Shown here: positions 1 through 13,278 of the stretch, in pieces
Layout: every line of letters starts with the position of its first letter
How positions within the stretch are numbered: position 1 is the first letter of the stretch
NCBI GenBank assembly: GCA_001051155.2
Contig: JYIP02000003.1
Span: 3,348,001 to 3,412,000, forward strand
DNA: 64,000 nucleotides
DNA from: Chrysoporthe austroafricana
Lineage: Eukaryota; Ascomycota; Sordariomycetes; Diaporthales; Cryphonectriaceae
Reading direction: 5' to 3'
Notes under the pieces: model-generated
What the model was told of the DNA's origin: nothing
What the model saw: the letters and a program-made list of their open reading frames with translations, nothing else
Database searches by the model: none
Position numbers and translations under genes: made by a program

Positions 1-2756
1 GGCGTGTCTACAGCAAGGTACGTACCGTCCTCACAGGTGGGGGGCGCCCATGCCCAGGTGGGGAGGAGGGTGGGGCTATCCGCACCTGAGGACCTTGAGA
101 GCACCTTGCGAGGACCTTGAGAGAGTCCTTCTGGCACGGCGAGGTGCGCAAGGTACACACGGGCCTGCAGCTGGCAGACCCCATTCGAAAACTTTGACAC
201 ACGGTGGCCTGTCTGGCCTCATTGTTGGCTGATCCCGCCCGCTGGTCGCTCTGGCCGCTCTGGCGGCCGGCCTCAGTCGCCCTGGGCCTGCGCCCGTTTC
301 GTTCCTGGGCCGGTGGCCTGACTGCGCCCGCCGCCGTGGGCGCGTACGGAATAGTCTCTCTGCAGAGGTGCTACTATGTATGATGCCCAGACGCTGGGGA
401 CCGTAGCAGCACGCCGGGGCCACGCCACGCCGCCAGGCCGTCCGGTGTCTGGTCAGCTGCTGCGGTGCTGCTAACGGGCCACGGCGGGCTTGGACACAAG
501 ACATCCGGGTCCGCGCATGTGACTTTTGTTGACGGTCACAGGAATGCTGACCGCAAGGGCGGGCGAGCAACACACCAGTCATGGAAGAGCCGACCGGTCT
601 CGAAGAGAGAGAAAAAAAAAAAAAATCGCTCTAGCCTGACCTGTCTGGAGGGGGGGGGGTGTTTACTCGTCGCACTACTTTTACTCGTCGCACTACTGTA
701 TGGGTTGTTGTCGAGGCGGCCGCAGTTCCTGCTGCTACGTTATACACCTCTTGTCACTCAGCCGACGCCTCGAGGTAGACTTTTCGCTGCTGGAATGGTG
801 AAACCTTACACCATCGCTCGCCCGTCTCTGCCGGGCTGGGAGCACAGAGAGGCCACAGGGGCAGGTCCTCCTCGCCAACCGAAAACGAAGCTGTTGTACT
901 TGCTGCATCTGGCCCATGCGTCACACCCCAAGAGCCTGCAAAGAAGGTCGCGGGCTAGATGGCGTCTCAGCTGGTCATCGTTTGATAGTGTGCCAGACAG
1001 AGACCACACTGCACACCTCCTCGACCGAGCGGAATGCGCCTAGCCCCAGCGCAGCCGGCCGTCCCCTCCAGCGCTGGAATTGTGCCATTATGACAGCTGC
1101 GGCCGGGCTGGTCGCCCTCGAGCGCCGTCACGCGGTCAGGGGACGAGAACAAGAGACAATCTCTCTTTTCTCGGTGAAGTCGACTCACCCGCCCGCCATG
1201 CATGTCTCTCCGCAAACGCCTGAGATCGCAGGAGGACCGCCAACCTCGCGCGGGTCGTCTGGACGTGGACGCCCGGGCCCAGGCAAGGCGCATCCACAGT
1301 TTACTATGGTGCACGAAAAAAAGATAAAACCACCATGGTGGTGACGACGGGGCCTCCTTGGCCTGCACGGCTTGGGAACTTGGGTCCTGAGATTGAGGGT
1401 CCCCCCTCTGGATTTCCGGTGCGCGTGGGGGTCGCGATCCATTTCCACTTTCAGGAAGACTCGTCAGGGGGGAGGAAGGCCATCGGTCGGTCGAGGCTCG
1501 ACGTTACCTGGGGAGTGGGCTGCGATCATCTCGCAAGGCAACTCCCGCACCCGTGGCGGCCGAGGTCTTGCTGCGTCTGGGACCAGGGGAGATGAGGAGG
1601 AAGAGATAAAAAAAATTCAAAAAATTAATCCCTCGCACTCCAAAGCTTCGTAGATGGGACCTGAAAGTTAAACCCCCCCTCGAAGGGCTTCTGCCGTCTT
1701 GGCGCCGCGCGCGCTTCGTGGCCCTCCGCGTTGCGATAGATGGCGTGCGTGCGTGTGCGTGGGAGCGAGATACTATCTATGTGCTGTAGCCAGCAGTGCC
1801 GGATCCGGTATCGACGACAGGAGTTAGGCGCAGGGCCCCAAGGTGAGAAGTCTATCTGCGCGAGATGAGATAAACGCAGGACGACGATCAGTCGACCACC
1901 AGGCGCTGCCTCCCACGGCCTCGCACTGCCTCCCCCCCGTAGCGGACGCACCTCCTCATCTCATCCTCAGGAGATAAGCGGACCGCGTCGTGCCATTCGC
2001 CGCCCTCCCTGCCTCCCTCCGGGACGAGGGGGGGAACAGAAGCGCCTGCACCTGGAGAGGATATTCCCAGCTCGGTGGTGCAGCGCGGGCTGCATATAAT
2101 TTGCCATCGCGCAGCGGGCTCTCATGCAGGCTGCTCGCATTCGCGACGGGTAAAATAAGAGGATAGCGACAGTAACAACAGGGCGCCCTGCGCTGGCGTC
2201 TCCCTCTCTCCCAGCGTGCCATCGGGGTCCGGATCGGCGGGTGGGCGAGATATCTATAGCTCGTGTGGTAGGACGACATATTACCACTGATGCGACGCCT
2301 TGCCTCTTGGCTGCGTTGCCCCTTTCGTCATCACGGCCACCCTCGACCGGTACTGACCCGCGACGACAGTGACTGCGCCGCCGGCGGGCCGCGCCTCTGG
2401 ACGATGGTAGGGCAGACATGCGGGGTTGCGAGATCGTCGCCCTCCATGAAGGTGTTTTTCCTTTGGTTTTGGGCTTTTTTTTTTTGCCGCTGGCGAAGGT
2501 GCCGTGCCCCCGTCTCGATGCGGTGCGACCGCCGTGGCCTCGTCGATGACGATCACCAAACTTCCAGCCTCGTGGTGCAGCAGGGCCCGCAGCCGGCGCC
2601 GACGGCAGACAGAACCCACACTCCCACACTTTCCACTTACTTCCCTTATCTTCACCACCCCCGGGGGGCGTGGTGTGCGTTCTTCTTCACACAGGTCTCG
2701 CACATGCACCTCCTCAGCAGGCAGTGAAGTGGAGAGTGGCTGGCATGTCCTAGACA

Positions 2757-2816
2757 CGCACACGCTCTCACACACACGCACACACACACGCACACACATA
2801 CATATACACATACACA
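2757..2816. repeat. CA/CACG-rich microsatellite
   Basis: An imperfect cacacg/acacat dinucleotide-type tract is followed directly by a C-run and a ctctct stretch. It has the form of ordinary slippage-generated low-complexity DNA. Confidence 0.8.
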
Positions 2817-3013
2817 CCCCCCCCTCTCTCCACACGAAGCATCCTACACGGCACCGGCCCTAGCAGGGCAGCATGCAGGACCGCCACGGCACAGCAGGCG
2901 GGCATTGGCCCGTGGGGACCGTGGCCCTGGTGACCCCGATCGCCTGTCCAGCCGCCCAAGGGAGCGAGCGACTAGCACGAAGCAGCTAGCGGGAGGCTTG
3001 GGAAGGGTTGGAA

Positions 3014-3046
3014 GGGGAGGGGAGGGGAGGGAGGGGAGGGGAGGGG
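3014..3046 (+). repeat. G-run array, possible G-quadruplex
   Basis: Seven runs of three to four G separated by single A residues follow each other on the plus strand. This meets the usual sequence rule for a G-quadruplex (four or more G3+ runs with short loops). Folding is inferred only from the sequence. Confidence 0.75.
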
Positions 3047-6000
3047 TGGCAGATGGAGGCCCTCCCCAGTGTTCCCCCCCAGTCGCCCACGATGATGATG
3101 CTGCGGCGCTAGCCCGCTCTGCCTTGCCTGCCTTTCAGATACCACCACAGACACCACTATTGTCTCTTCTCCCCCCTCCCCCCAGTGCACCCCCCCAGGA
3201 CGAGGCAGCCAGCCAGCCAGGCGTGTGCCAGGGCAGGATGAGGCAAGACCGTCGCAGTCGTCGCGGAGGGGAGACGTCGAGGGCGCGCTAGGCCGCTTTC
3301 GCCGGCACCTGCATGAGGTCCCTTGCGACGCCTGCAGCACGGACGGCGCAGGACGAGGGGCTCCGCCTGGCAGCAGGCGGGGCGGCGGGCTGCTGGGAGG
3401 GCGATCGAGCACGATGCGCTCGCTCGGTACGGTACAACTTCGTAATGGCCCTGGGGGAAGAGGATTCAAAACCTGCATTTTCTATCTGCTGCACCCCTCC
3501 TCCTCCTCCTCTCCCCCGTCTTGGTGGGCACCCAGTGAGGCGAGGAGACACAACGGCTGGGGGGGCCTTGTCCTGGCCACAGAGAAAGAGAGAGAAAGAG
3601 ACAGAGACAGAGACAGAGGCAGCGAGACAGCAAGGCCGGATCGGGCACAAGCTGCAGGCTGCAAGCCTCTTCTCTCTCCCTCCTCCCTCTCACCCATGGA
3701 GAAGGTGCTGCACCAAGGTGCTGCAGCCCCCAAGGCCGTTCCCGAGGTCTTGCAGCAGCAGTACGCTTGTCCCCCAGCCTGCCTAGAGCAACCTTCGGAG
3801 GTGGGAAAAAGGAAGCTCGTCGGCCGCGCTGACTCGACATACGTGGACCATCGGCCTTGACGCGCCTGGGCGATGCCGATGTCACTTCGGTTCACCGAAG
3901 CCGTCAGGGTTGCCCTCCGTACTATGCACTGCGGTACCAGGCACGCAACGCAACGCCGGCCCCCCCGCCCCCCTCTCGCCCGCGCCCTGAGGGCATCGAC
4001 GTCAGCTCGATAGGACGGGGAGGGCGCCAGCAGGCAGCGCGGCCGGGATGGCTGCCGTGGGCCCGGCGATTGGCAGAAGGCCGCCTGCGGGGAGAGAGAG
4101 GGCTCGTGTCGCAGGGTCCCCCAGCACGGCCGCATGCGCATGGCAGGGTCGATGTCTATTCCAAGAAGCTGCTGCTCGAGCAACTGAGGAGGAGTGCCGA
4201 TAGTAGGGCCAGCTGGCCAATGGCGTGGCCGACCTGGTCCCCAGCAGAGACTACTGCCGACGAGGGATCGTCACCCATCCCGCCGGTGGCTGTATCAGGA
4301 AATCTGGCACTCTGGGCAGCAGCCAGGACGCTGGTCACCAGGCCCCAGGGGCAGGTCGAGTGCCGCGCTTGACATGGCCAATCATCCCGGCTACGGCCTG
4401 GGCGTGTGTGCTCTCCAAGGTTCTCACGCAGGTGGCAGCGAGACACTATGGCGAGGGCGTGCTAGGCTAGGGGGAGGGGAGGGTGTGAATCGCACACCCT
4501 CCGCCACACGAAGCGTTGGAGTGATCAACCCAAGAAGCCCAGCTCCACACTTCCCACGGGATTAAGAGAGGTGCGGAGATTAACGAGTCGATGGCGAGCG
4601 GGTGGGCCCTCTCTCAGTCGCCTGCCGGCGGCCCACATCACCAAGGCACACCTCCGTGGGCCTACTGAGTGAGTACCTGCGCACGACGACATCGTTTCCC
4701 TCCTCGACAAGGCCAGGCTATACGTAACACCCACCTTGGCAGGGTTGGCGCTCGACACGGCTGCCATTGGACGAGCGGCCTCGATCCAAAACGGCCCATC
4801 TCTCTCGGCTGCAGAGGACAGGGGTTCGTGATATTCTCCGGGCTCTGCGAGGTTTCAAGATGGAACCTGCGTCGCTCTCTCTGCCTTTGCTGCCGTTCAC
4901 CCTCTGGTGCGCAGAAAGGGACGAGGTACGACGGGGCGTGGCCCCCAGAGCCCGCACTACACGCTCACTCACTGCACACACAGAAGCCGGCCAGGACAGG
5001 ACAGGACAAGCCCAGCTCGCTCCCGTGTTCCTGCGGCGGGCTGGCGGCTCGCCTGGCAGCGAGCGAGCGAGCGGCCTGGGGGGCCTTCGAGGCCGCCGGA
5101 CCTTCTCTCTCTCTCTCTCTCATTGTAGCGCTGTGTGTGCATCAGGATCCTGCTGCAGCGGCTTCACCGGCGTGGGTTGCCCGGCGGGACGAGTGTAACC
5201 TCGCCAGCAGCCGCTGCTCCCCCCTCCAGGGTTCGAACAGTCATTTGTGAGGCCCCCGGGGCAGATTTGCCCATCACGCTTGCGACATGTATGCCAGTCT
5301 ACCGAGCAGCGGATGCTACGGCCGGGCTTGCTGTGAAGATGGGGCCAGTCATCAAACTGACGAGGTGGCTCTCTGTCTGCGGGCGGGCGACTCGCACGCA
5401 CCTGATCACGGAAGCCCGGTGGGCCCAGGACGGCCCGCCCCCACGATGGCCCGGTGGGCCCGCTACCCCATGCCCTCAGTGAATGGACCGTCTAATCTAC
5501 CTGGGGCGTCATGTCCCCCGGGCCAGGCAGCTCTGCGGCAGACAGGAGGGAGCGCGGACGTCAGGGCAGGAGGGAGGAAGAGCCTACTACGAGTCTACGG
5601 CACAGACGGACGTGGCAAACATGACGTGAATAAAGAGAGAAAGACTGGCGCCGGGCCGGGCTGCGGTTCGCGCTGCCGGGCACAGCTCCCCAGCTCCCCA
5701 AGATGACCTGCAGGATACGTGCGTCCCTGGTGTGCTCCCCGCAGGATTTGATCCCTCCAGAGGGCAGCAGGCGAGAGGTCTCCGCATCCATTCCTGGTGA
5801 ATTAATGCGTCCCAAGGTCCCATTCGCCGCCACCCGGTGCGGCATTCAAACGCCGTAGAAGGTTTCTTTACACACAACGCGCGCGATCGTCGCTGCAGGT
5901 CAGGACCTGCGTTGTGGAGACACCCTCGCGGGAAGGGAGACTGCACGGCACGATGCTTCTTCTTCCGCCTGAAGAAAGTCAGCTCTCTCTCGCATGCGGG

Positions 6001-8851
6001 CCCTGCCTATCCACCCCTGGGGCAACGTGCTGCCTGCAGGCCCGGGACTCACTCACTCACTCACTCGCAAAGGCCATGCCCGGGCGTACGCCCGCGGCGG
6101 TGTCCACCCTGCCGCGTAGGCGACCACGCGGAGGGCCTATGGCGTGCCCCAGGCACGACCGGATCATGATTCGCAAAAAAACCCGGGCCCCGCGGTGGTG
6201 GTGGTCCCCTTCCCTTCCCGCGACTCGAGCCCAGGCCACATGGCCTCCCCACGGCGGAGGGCGGGCGGCCGTGGGTTGATGAGACAAGGACGCAACCTCT
6301 GCCTGTGCTCCGGCCGCCCGTTTTGGGCAAAACCTGCAGCGTCGGATGCCATGTCCCGCGTAGCATCGTGCGTGCCCCTCTCTGTCTCTCTCGCGCGCCC
6401 GTCGCCCGTCTCGACACCAGGCGCCTTGGGCCCCGGGCGCTGCCGGGGTTGGATCGGCGATCGTGGCCCCGCACGGGAGCCGACGCTGGTCGTTGTTGGC
6501 TGATCTTCTCTGCAGCGTGCCGGGCGATGTCAGGCAAGGCACGATGACGATGACGAGGGCGTCGGGCGTCGGCTCTCTCCCCCATCCCCTCCCCTCCTGG
6601 GCTGCTGGCCCTTGTTATTCCCGGCCTGCCCCTCACGTCTCTCTCTGTGTCTGACGGGCGCAGCGTCGTGTGTGGGCTTTTGGCACAGACACGCGAAGGT
6701 TGGCATGGGTCCGCCTGTACGCCAGGACCCTCCAACAGAGCGTCGGCCGAGGAGAGATGACCTCGGACTATTTTTGGCACGGCGACACAGACACGCTCAT
6801 GACCCGGCTGCCCCCATCACGCACGCGCGCTCCGGCCGCTGCCGTGGAGATAGACGGAGATGTCAGGTCGACGAAGGGGGTCACGCCCGTGTAGAACCTG
6901 CGAAGCCCGCCCCAAGGTCCGCCGGCAAGGGCAACAAGTGCGGATCCGGCGAGCCAGCCCAGCCAGGTTCGCGATATTGCGGACGGGGGTTTTCGATCGC
7001 GGGCGCAGAGATTACAAACTCGCCTACCCAGAAAGCTACGGTACCGGGGGTCCAGGGCAGGGCGCGCACCCCCCCTCCCCGGCGGTGTCAGATATTACAT
7101 TACTCAACGGGCCAAAAAAAAAAAAAAAATACACGACCGTACCCAGTAGCGTACACGGGCGTCGGGGGGACGAGGCTGGCACGGCTGGGTGCAGGGAATC
7201 TGGAAAATTGTGCGCTGAGGCCAAAGGCCAGGCCAGGATGGACGACAAATCAGGCCAGATCCGGATGACAAGTTCCACTGGCTTCCTTGTGGATGCCCAG
7301 CACGTATTCACGGCAGCACGGCAGCACGGCATGCACGCGACGACGGACGAGGCAGCACAAGAAACACAGAGCCGGCGCTGCCAGCAGCACCTCGAGCCCG
7401 CCCAGCCACCCACCCACGCACTGGGGAATGCCACGGACGAGAGACGTCATCGCCAGCGAGGGGGAGAGGAGGAGGAGGAGGCGGCCCCGGAGAATTTCGT
7501 CTCTCCCTGTGCGACCCCGATTGGGTAGGAGCCGGCAGGATTCCTGCTCACCCCCTTCACGGAAACGGTGCCTTGCAGGCTGAGGTCATCGTCATCACCG
7601 ACGCCCAGTCCCTGGCATGCCTGCGACCCTCTTCCTTCCTCCCTGCCTCCCTGCCTTGGCCGTCCAGAGGAGCGAGCGGCTATTTCCGGCGTTCGGCCTC
7701 CCTCGGTTGTCTTAGTTTTTTTTTTTTTCTTTTTTTCTCTTTCACGACATGGTCTCGTCTCACCAGCCAGCCTGGCCTGGCCTGGTCCTCCTGCGGCGGC
7801 CGCCAGGATCGGTCCTCCATCTATGCGCCATCTGTGATGACGAGAGGACGAGAAGAAAAAAAATTTTTTTTCTCATGCCTTCTTCACTTCTTGCCAGGGC
7901 TACAGGGCTGATGCCCTGGCCTGTCGGCCCCCGTCCCAAAACAGGGCGGCCGCGGCGAGACGTCAGTAGGGTGTCTAGTCATCCAAGGATGTTTTTTTCT
8001 TCTTCTTATTTTCTATCTTCCGGTTTTATTTTTGTCTCGTACGGCAAGTCCCGGTGTCCGATATCGACGATCACCATGATGATCTGGCCGATCCATCTCG
8101 GGGAGGGTGGGAGCGGTCTGGCTAACCGAGATTCGGTGAGGCCATATCGCGAAGCAGCAGGACGGCGACAAGTAGAGCCCGCCGCGCTGCTCGCATCGTG
8201 GCCTCTCTCTCCTGGAGACGGAACCCCTTCCGCCCTCGAGGGCGCCTGGCCATGTCACGGCAGCGTGTCGTTCCGAAAGCTGTCAAATCTTGGCAGGGCC
8301 GCGAACCCCACAGCAGGCCTATCTAGCCCGAGGCTCTGCCTGCCATGCGGCCATAGGACTGGTTAGTACGCGGACGGAGCGAGAGCAGTGGTGGAGCCAG
8401 ATCCAGCGCCGCTAGCCTCGCCCAGTAGTAGTATGAAGAGCGCCCATCTCGAGGCCTCGTCCTGGGGACGGCTGTGCCGCCGCAAGCGCCCACGCGATAT
8501 CTTAGAGTGCAATCTTACACTGCCTAGTAGAGGTGATCACGATTCCAAACGATACCGAAGCCGCTCCACCCTCCCCCCCCCCACCCCGACCGCGCGTTCC
8601 AGTCCTTCGGGTCGAGGGCGCTGGCGCCATCAAGATACGCGTGGGTGCGTCCCGCGAGGAGGTTTCCAGCTGGGCCTCGAGCCTCTCTCTCTCGTCGCGA
8701 AGAGACCACTCACGAGCGCCCGAGCCTCGCGCTCCCCACGCTAGTAGGGATGGGCCTGGGGTAGGCAGAGAGCCCACCACGGCTGCCGGGCTCGTGGTGA
8801 TTGGGCCTCGCGCCTGTCCTTGGCGCGGCTGATCTGCCTTCTTCGTTCGTG

Positions 8852-9106
8852 ATGAGGTTTGCGAGGGGGGTCATCTCTCTCTGTCTGGTCGCCGCGGCGC
8901 TGGCTTCCCTCCTCGGGGCAGCCGGCGGGGCTATTCGCTCATGTGATCTGGGCGACAGCACGGGAAGGATGCCTCTAATGAGGCCGTCGCGATATCGATG
9001 CCCGCGTCCCATGCACGCCCCGAGCAGATCGGAGCCCCTGCGTGAGATACCCCTGGAGCGTATCTCTACAGTCACAGCTCGCAGTTTATGCCGGATGCCC
9101 AGATGA
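8852..9106 (+). CDS. Doubtful small secreted-peptide-like ORF
   Basis: This 84-residue open frame starts with a basic n-region (MRFARG) followed by a hydrophobic stretch rich in Leu, Val and Ala and a small-residue region that could be a signal-peptidase site near residues 25-28. The remaining 55-60 residues are Arg/Pro-rich with three cysteines and resemble no family I know. It lies in a repeat-rich block with a longer frame opposite and no other support. A chance ORF is more likely than a gene, and it is listed only because the leader is well formed. Confidence 0.13.
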   Translation: MRFARGVISLCLVAAALASLLGAAGGAIRSCDLGDSTGRMPLMRPSRYRCPRPMHAPSRSEPLREIPLERISTVTARSLCRMPR

Positions 9107-9648
9107 TACGTCTTGGCCTCAGCCAGCCAGCTGCGAACCTCGGCTCCGGAACGGCCGCCGTCCACACGCACACACTCACACCCCCCTCCTCCCCATCCCT
9201 CGCTGCTCGGCACCCCACGACACGATAAGCCCTCTCGGCTCGCCAAACGCTCCCATGGTAAAAAAGCTGAGGTTCGGAGCTGAAGATGCCGACGATCACC
9301 ACAGATAGACCCAGCGCGAGCTCGACTGCTGTTCCCCCGCCACGGCTGAGCCCTCCCTCCCTGCCTCGATCCGATAACCCCCCCCCCCACGGCGTCTTCA
9401 TCTACATGAGGCGTCTCTGCGACAAGACCTGTTTGCTTGTTTGTGGGGGGGGGGGTGTGGTCAGGGCAGGCAAGGCAGGCAGGGCAGGCAGAGATCCGTA
9501 CCTGATCCTGGGCGATAGTGCTTACGATGGAGCCAAGGGAACCTGATACACCACGCCGCCGCGGCCGCGACACCGGCGCACTGGAGACGTCCTCGCCCGC
9601 GAGGCCCGCCCTGCGCTCCCCTCCCTCAGGCTCGCCCGTCCACTCCAC

Positions 9649-9686
9649 GAGCCAGCCAGCCAGCGAGCCAGCCAGCCAGCCAGCCT
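9649..9686. repeat. CCAG/CGAG tetranucleotide tract
   Basis: About nine near-perfect tetranucleotide units (ccag with occasional cgag) occur in tandem. The same motif recurs near 23,810 and, as ggct, near 12,526 and 18,990. Confidence 0.8.
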
Positions 9687-10556
9687 TGCGGCCCAACCGG
9701 CGCCCGCAGCCGTACGTCTCCTCCTCCTCCCAGGGCGTGCGAGGGCCTTCCACACCGCAGGCCAACCAGCTGAGGCCCAGACAGACGTTCCTCAAGCGGC
9801 TGAAAGAGGGCCTCCCTCACTCAGGTCCCAAAAGCGTTTTTTCCCCCACCGGGGGCAGTACACTACACCGGGGGCCTGCTGCAAGCGCTTACTTACCGGC
9901 GAGGAGGGCCCTGGTTATTGGTGGTCGCTAGGCCGGATCGGAACCTTCTCGCCGTGTCGCCCTACGAGGCGCTACACTACGTGACTTACCTACACTCGAC
10001 GCGGCCGGCACGCAAAAGGCGCACGCAAAGGTGCACGAACGCACGCCCCCCGTGTCCCAACGCCCTCCCTCCCGTGATACTGTGCGCGGCCATGCCTCGA
10101 GGCGTACGAGGGAAGACGTACGCCCTGCAGGCCGTGGCGCAACGCAGGACATCGAAGCTAGGCCGTCGCGGGGCGGGCCCCAACCCAATTTCGCATGAGG
10201 ATGGGATTCTGCCCCCCCCCTCCCCTTGCGCTCTCGTATACAAGCTGGAAATCTTCTGAGAACCAGAGAGTCTCTCTCTCCCCTTGGCGCATTTTCTGAG
10301 CAGTCATATTTCCTTCCTATCTCCCCACCCCGCGATTTCGCTCACCTGCGGGCCCCTTGTCGACGCATCATGGTCTGGGGGAGGGGAAGGGGGGACAATA
10401 AAACAGAAGGAAAAAAGCTGTCAACTTGTGGCTTGCTCCCTCGGCCGGTCACAGGGCCCAATCATGGGTGGTGCAGCAGCACCCCGATCCGGCCGTGGTG
10501 TGTGTGTGTGTAAGTGTGTGACTTTGGTTCCTGCGGGGCAGGGCTCACTCACGCTG

Positions 10557-10592
10557 CTGGGCTGGGCTGGGCTGGGCTGGGCTGGGGCTGGA
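10557..10592. repeat. 5-bp ggctg tandem repeat
   Basis: Roughly seven copies of a gggct/ggctg pentamer lie in tandem within GC-rich DNA. No gene overlaps it. Confidence 0.8.
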
Positions 10593-10768
10593 TATAGAAG
10601 CCCTCCCTGCCTCCTCCGGCCTAGCTCGAGAGATCGCGCAGGCCGCGAAGATCCCCCAGGCTTGGCTGGGCGGCCCTTGTCGGCGGCGGACGGACCCTCG
10701 TGGACCCCAGAGAGACGAGCGAGAACAGGCAAAAAGGCTATCTGCCCTCTCTCCCCTCTCGACCTAGC

Positions 10769-10794
10769 GGGAGGGGGGAGGGGGAGGGGGGGGG
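10769..10794 (+). repeat. G-run array
   Basis: Runs of four to nine G separated by single A residues on the plus strand could form a G-quadruplex. A similar array lies at 12,651-12,675. Confidence 0.7.
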
Positions 10795-12310
10795 TTTGGT
10801 TTTGGGAGGGTACGATGATGATCCTCATTATCGTCCGCGGGTCAGATGACCTGCGCGCGACGCAGTGAGGCCCCGATACCCGTTTGACAGGAAGCATCAT
10901 CCGGCTCTTCTCTTCTCATCTCTCCACCCTTGAGGGACACACACACACACCTCTTCCCCCTTTCCCCCGGCGGACCGTCATCATCAGCATGGGGGGACCA
11001 TCCAGAGCACAACGTTACGCTTACGCTCTGGCACGGGGGGCCGACGCGTTCGGGCCAATAGCGCCATTGCGGAGGATCGACCTCCTTGGCGGCTCGGACG
11101 GTGGTCGACGATCGTGATACGGGCTTTGCTCTGGCCTAGCGCGCCGTCCGCGGCTCGCCGGGCTGCTGCCTGCCTCGAATACGCATCGTTGACAGCCAGC
11201 CAGGCCCGGGGGGGGGGGCACAAGGCAGCATCGACACGCCGCGCCCCACGACGGCGGGAGAGCTGCGACCGCGCGAGGTCGAGGCCGGACAGCGCAGCAT
11301 GAGCCCGGAAGGACAAGAGCGGCCTCGTCGGCGTCCGAAGGGGGGACTCGCGGGCTGAGGGCGCCCAGCACCGCCCGCCCGCACCTCTTCTGCCCACCCC
11401 CACACGCAACGTACTCGAACACCCAGGTTGGTAGTGTCTGGGCAGTCGGCGCTGGCCGGTCTGGGCCCATCAGCTCGCGAACTCCTGCTCGCACCTGTGG
11501 CTGGCTGGGCTACCCTGCTGCCGTCTCGTTGCGGAAGAAGCGACGTGTCGCATGTGGGTGAGTTATGGGAGGGGAAGAGGGGGGAGGGTTGGGGAGGGAA
11601 GGCCGCCGAACCAACTGCTGCGTCCGCCGGCCCTTTGATAGGCTGGACCTTTGCCGCTGTCAAGATTTGGCTCGGCGGCTGAAGAGGTACAGGCAACGCA
11701 CGTGGTTGTGGATGTGTGGACCACCAGCTCGTGCGAGACGAGAGGCGAGAAGAGCACGTCCCGGCGCAGGTGCAGGGCCGCACGCATCACACGAAGCTAC
11801 TAGAGAGGCTGGGGGGGGGGGCCGACACGGCGATCGGCCCTGTGTCGATATCGCGAGCAAATCCGCTGCTAGCGGCACATGACTCGGCGCCTCAGCTGGC
11901 TCGTACATATGATACGCAGGTTGAGCTTGGAGGGGGGGGGGGTTGGAGGGGAGGAGATGGGTTTATCGACGGCGGGATCGCCACCCACCCACACCCACAC
12001 CCACCTTCGCATCCGGCACAGCCAGCCAGCCATGATTTGATATGGTATGATATGATACAATGGACGCTGCAGTTCCCCGACGGAAGAGGGTGTGGGTGGT
12101 GGTGGTGGTGGTCATATCTCTACTAGTACACCACCCCACTCACACTCACACATAACACACTTACACTCCCACACTTACACTTACGCTCACACGCATACGC
12201 ATACTTACGCACACATACGCACACATACGCACACGCGCATGCACACGCTGCACCTCGACGTCCTCACCCCGCACCTGCACATACTCCGCAGCACGCATCC
12301 GCAGTACGCA

Positions 12311-12346
<36 letters not shown>
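12311..12346. repeat. tgcg tetranucleotide repeat, 9 perfect copies
   Basis: Nine uninterrupted tgcg units (36 bp) directly follow a longer CA/CACG-rich stretch. This is a perfect microsatellite, likely polymorphic between strains. Confidence 0.9.
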
Positions 12347-12650
12347 ACAAGCACCGTTGTCGTCACCCACCCTTATTCCCCTCACCCTCCCCCTCCCTCC
12401 CCTCTACTATGTACTATGTATGCATCCTGCGCACCACAAAAGTTCACGCCCCCGTTCACACCCCGCCGCCACCACCACCACCGGTGATGTAGCCGCCGGG
12501 CGCTACGCAGACACCGAGCGCTATGGCTGGCTGGCTGGCTGGCTGGCCACGAGGGATCCTAGTGGAGTCCCAACAGCTTGGGGCCTGTCCGACGCGCGAA
12601 GGAAGCAGCGAGCCGGCGCAGTGCGTTGGTTTCGCCCTCTCTTTTCTTTT

Positions 12651-12675
12651 GAGGGAGGGGGAGGGGGAGGGGGGG
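12651..12675 (+). repeat. G-run array
   Basis: Four or more runs of three to six G separated by single A residues form a second sequence of G-quadruplex type in the gene-poor block. Confidence 0.65.
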
Positions 12676-13223
12676 AAGCGGATGGTCGTCGGCGCCGACA
12701 GACACACACACCCCCCCTCCCTCTTTATCCATACGCCGTCGCTGGCCGAGCCGAACATGCGAGCTGCAGGTCGGTCCGTTGGGGGGGGGGGGAACTGGTT
12801 CGTTGCCACGCAGAGCGTTGAGGATGTGCCTGGCTGTGTGGTGTGCTGTGGTGTGGTGTATGGGTGTGTGCGCATGTGTGCGTCTTGTGGTCCTGCCTGT
12901 TCCCTCTCTCTCTCTCTCCCTCCCTACATGCATACCTACCAGCCTGCCATGGTACGAACCCAGCAGCACGCCAGCCAGCCAAGTGCTGGCCCCCTCCCGA
13001 AGCCCCAGAGAGGGAACCAAGAACGGTCTGGCCCCCCCCCCTCTTGGTAGGGGCAAACCTGCGGGCCTCACTGGCCCTCGCCACGCCAGGCCAAGCCCCC
13101 TCGGCTCTGTATGCCTGCCTGCCAGCACGCAAAGACCGGAAGCCTCTCTCTTCTCCCTCAGCCCGCGTGCGCACGCCCAAGGACAAGTAAGTGGACGCAC
13201 ACCCGAGGTCGTTTTCGGTATGC

Positions 13224-13278
13224 CGGGCGGGCGGGCGGGCGGGCGCGCTGGCCAGGGCAGGGCAGGGCAGGGCAGGGA
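13224..13278. repeat. Adjacent gggc and gggca tandem repeats
   Basis: A short run of gggc tetramers is followed, after a few unique bases, by about four gggca pentamers. Two related repeat units of different period lie side by side. Confidence 0.75.

Larger units (their letters stand above)
1..5000. other. Gene-poor, low-complexity block, part 1
   Basis: I see no supportable gene here. The open frames present on both strands are short, rich in Arg, Pro, Gly and Ser, lack recognisable motifs and overlap one another, as expected by chance in GC-rich DNA. The stretch holds a short direct repeat (a gaggaccttgagag unit near 87 and again near 110), A-runs near 610, a CA-rich tract (2757-2815), a G-run array (3014-3046) and an AGAG tract (3583-3621). 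No transposon open frame, terminal inverted repeat or rRNA/tRNA gene was recognised. Confidence 0.6.
5001..10000. other. Gene-poor, low-complexity block, part 2
   Basis: Nothing here looks like a conserved gene. It holds CT-rich tracts (near 5106-5121), A- and T-runs (7106-7120, 7717-7738, 7856-7871), a CCAG tract (9649-9686) and C-runs. The longest frame, on the minus strand at 8710-9795, has an Arg/Gly/Ser-rich composition and no family resemblance, so I treat it as spurious. A short plus-strand frame at 8852-9106 begins with a signal-peptide-like segment and is listed separately. Confidence 0.6.

Noticed and set aside
8710..9795. 361-codon minus-strand open frame
   Set aside because: Arg/Gly/Ala/Ser-biased composition, CCAG repeat translation at one end, no motif, and no splice-bounded exon pattern.
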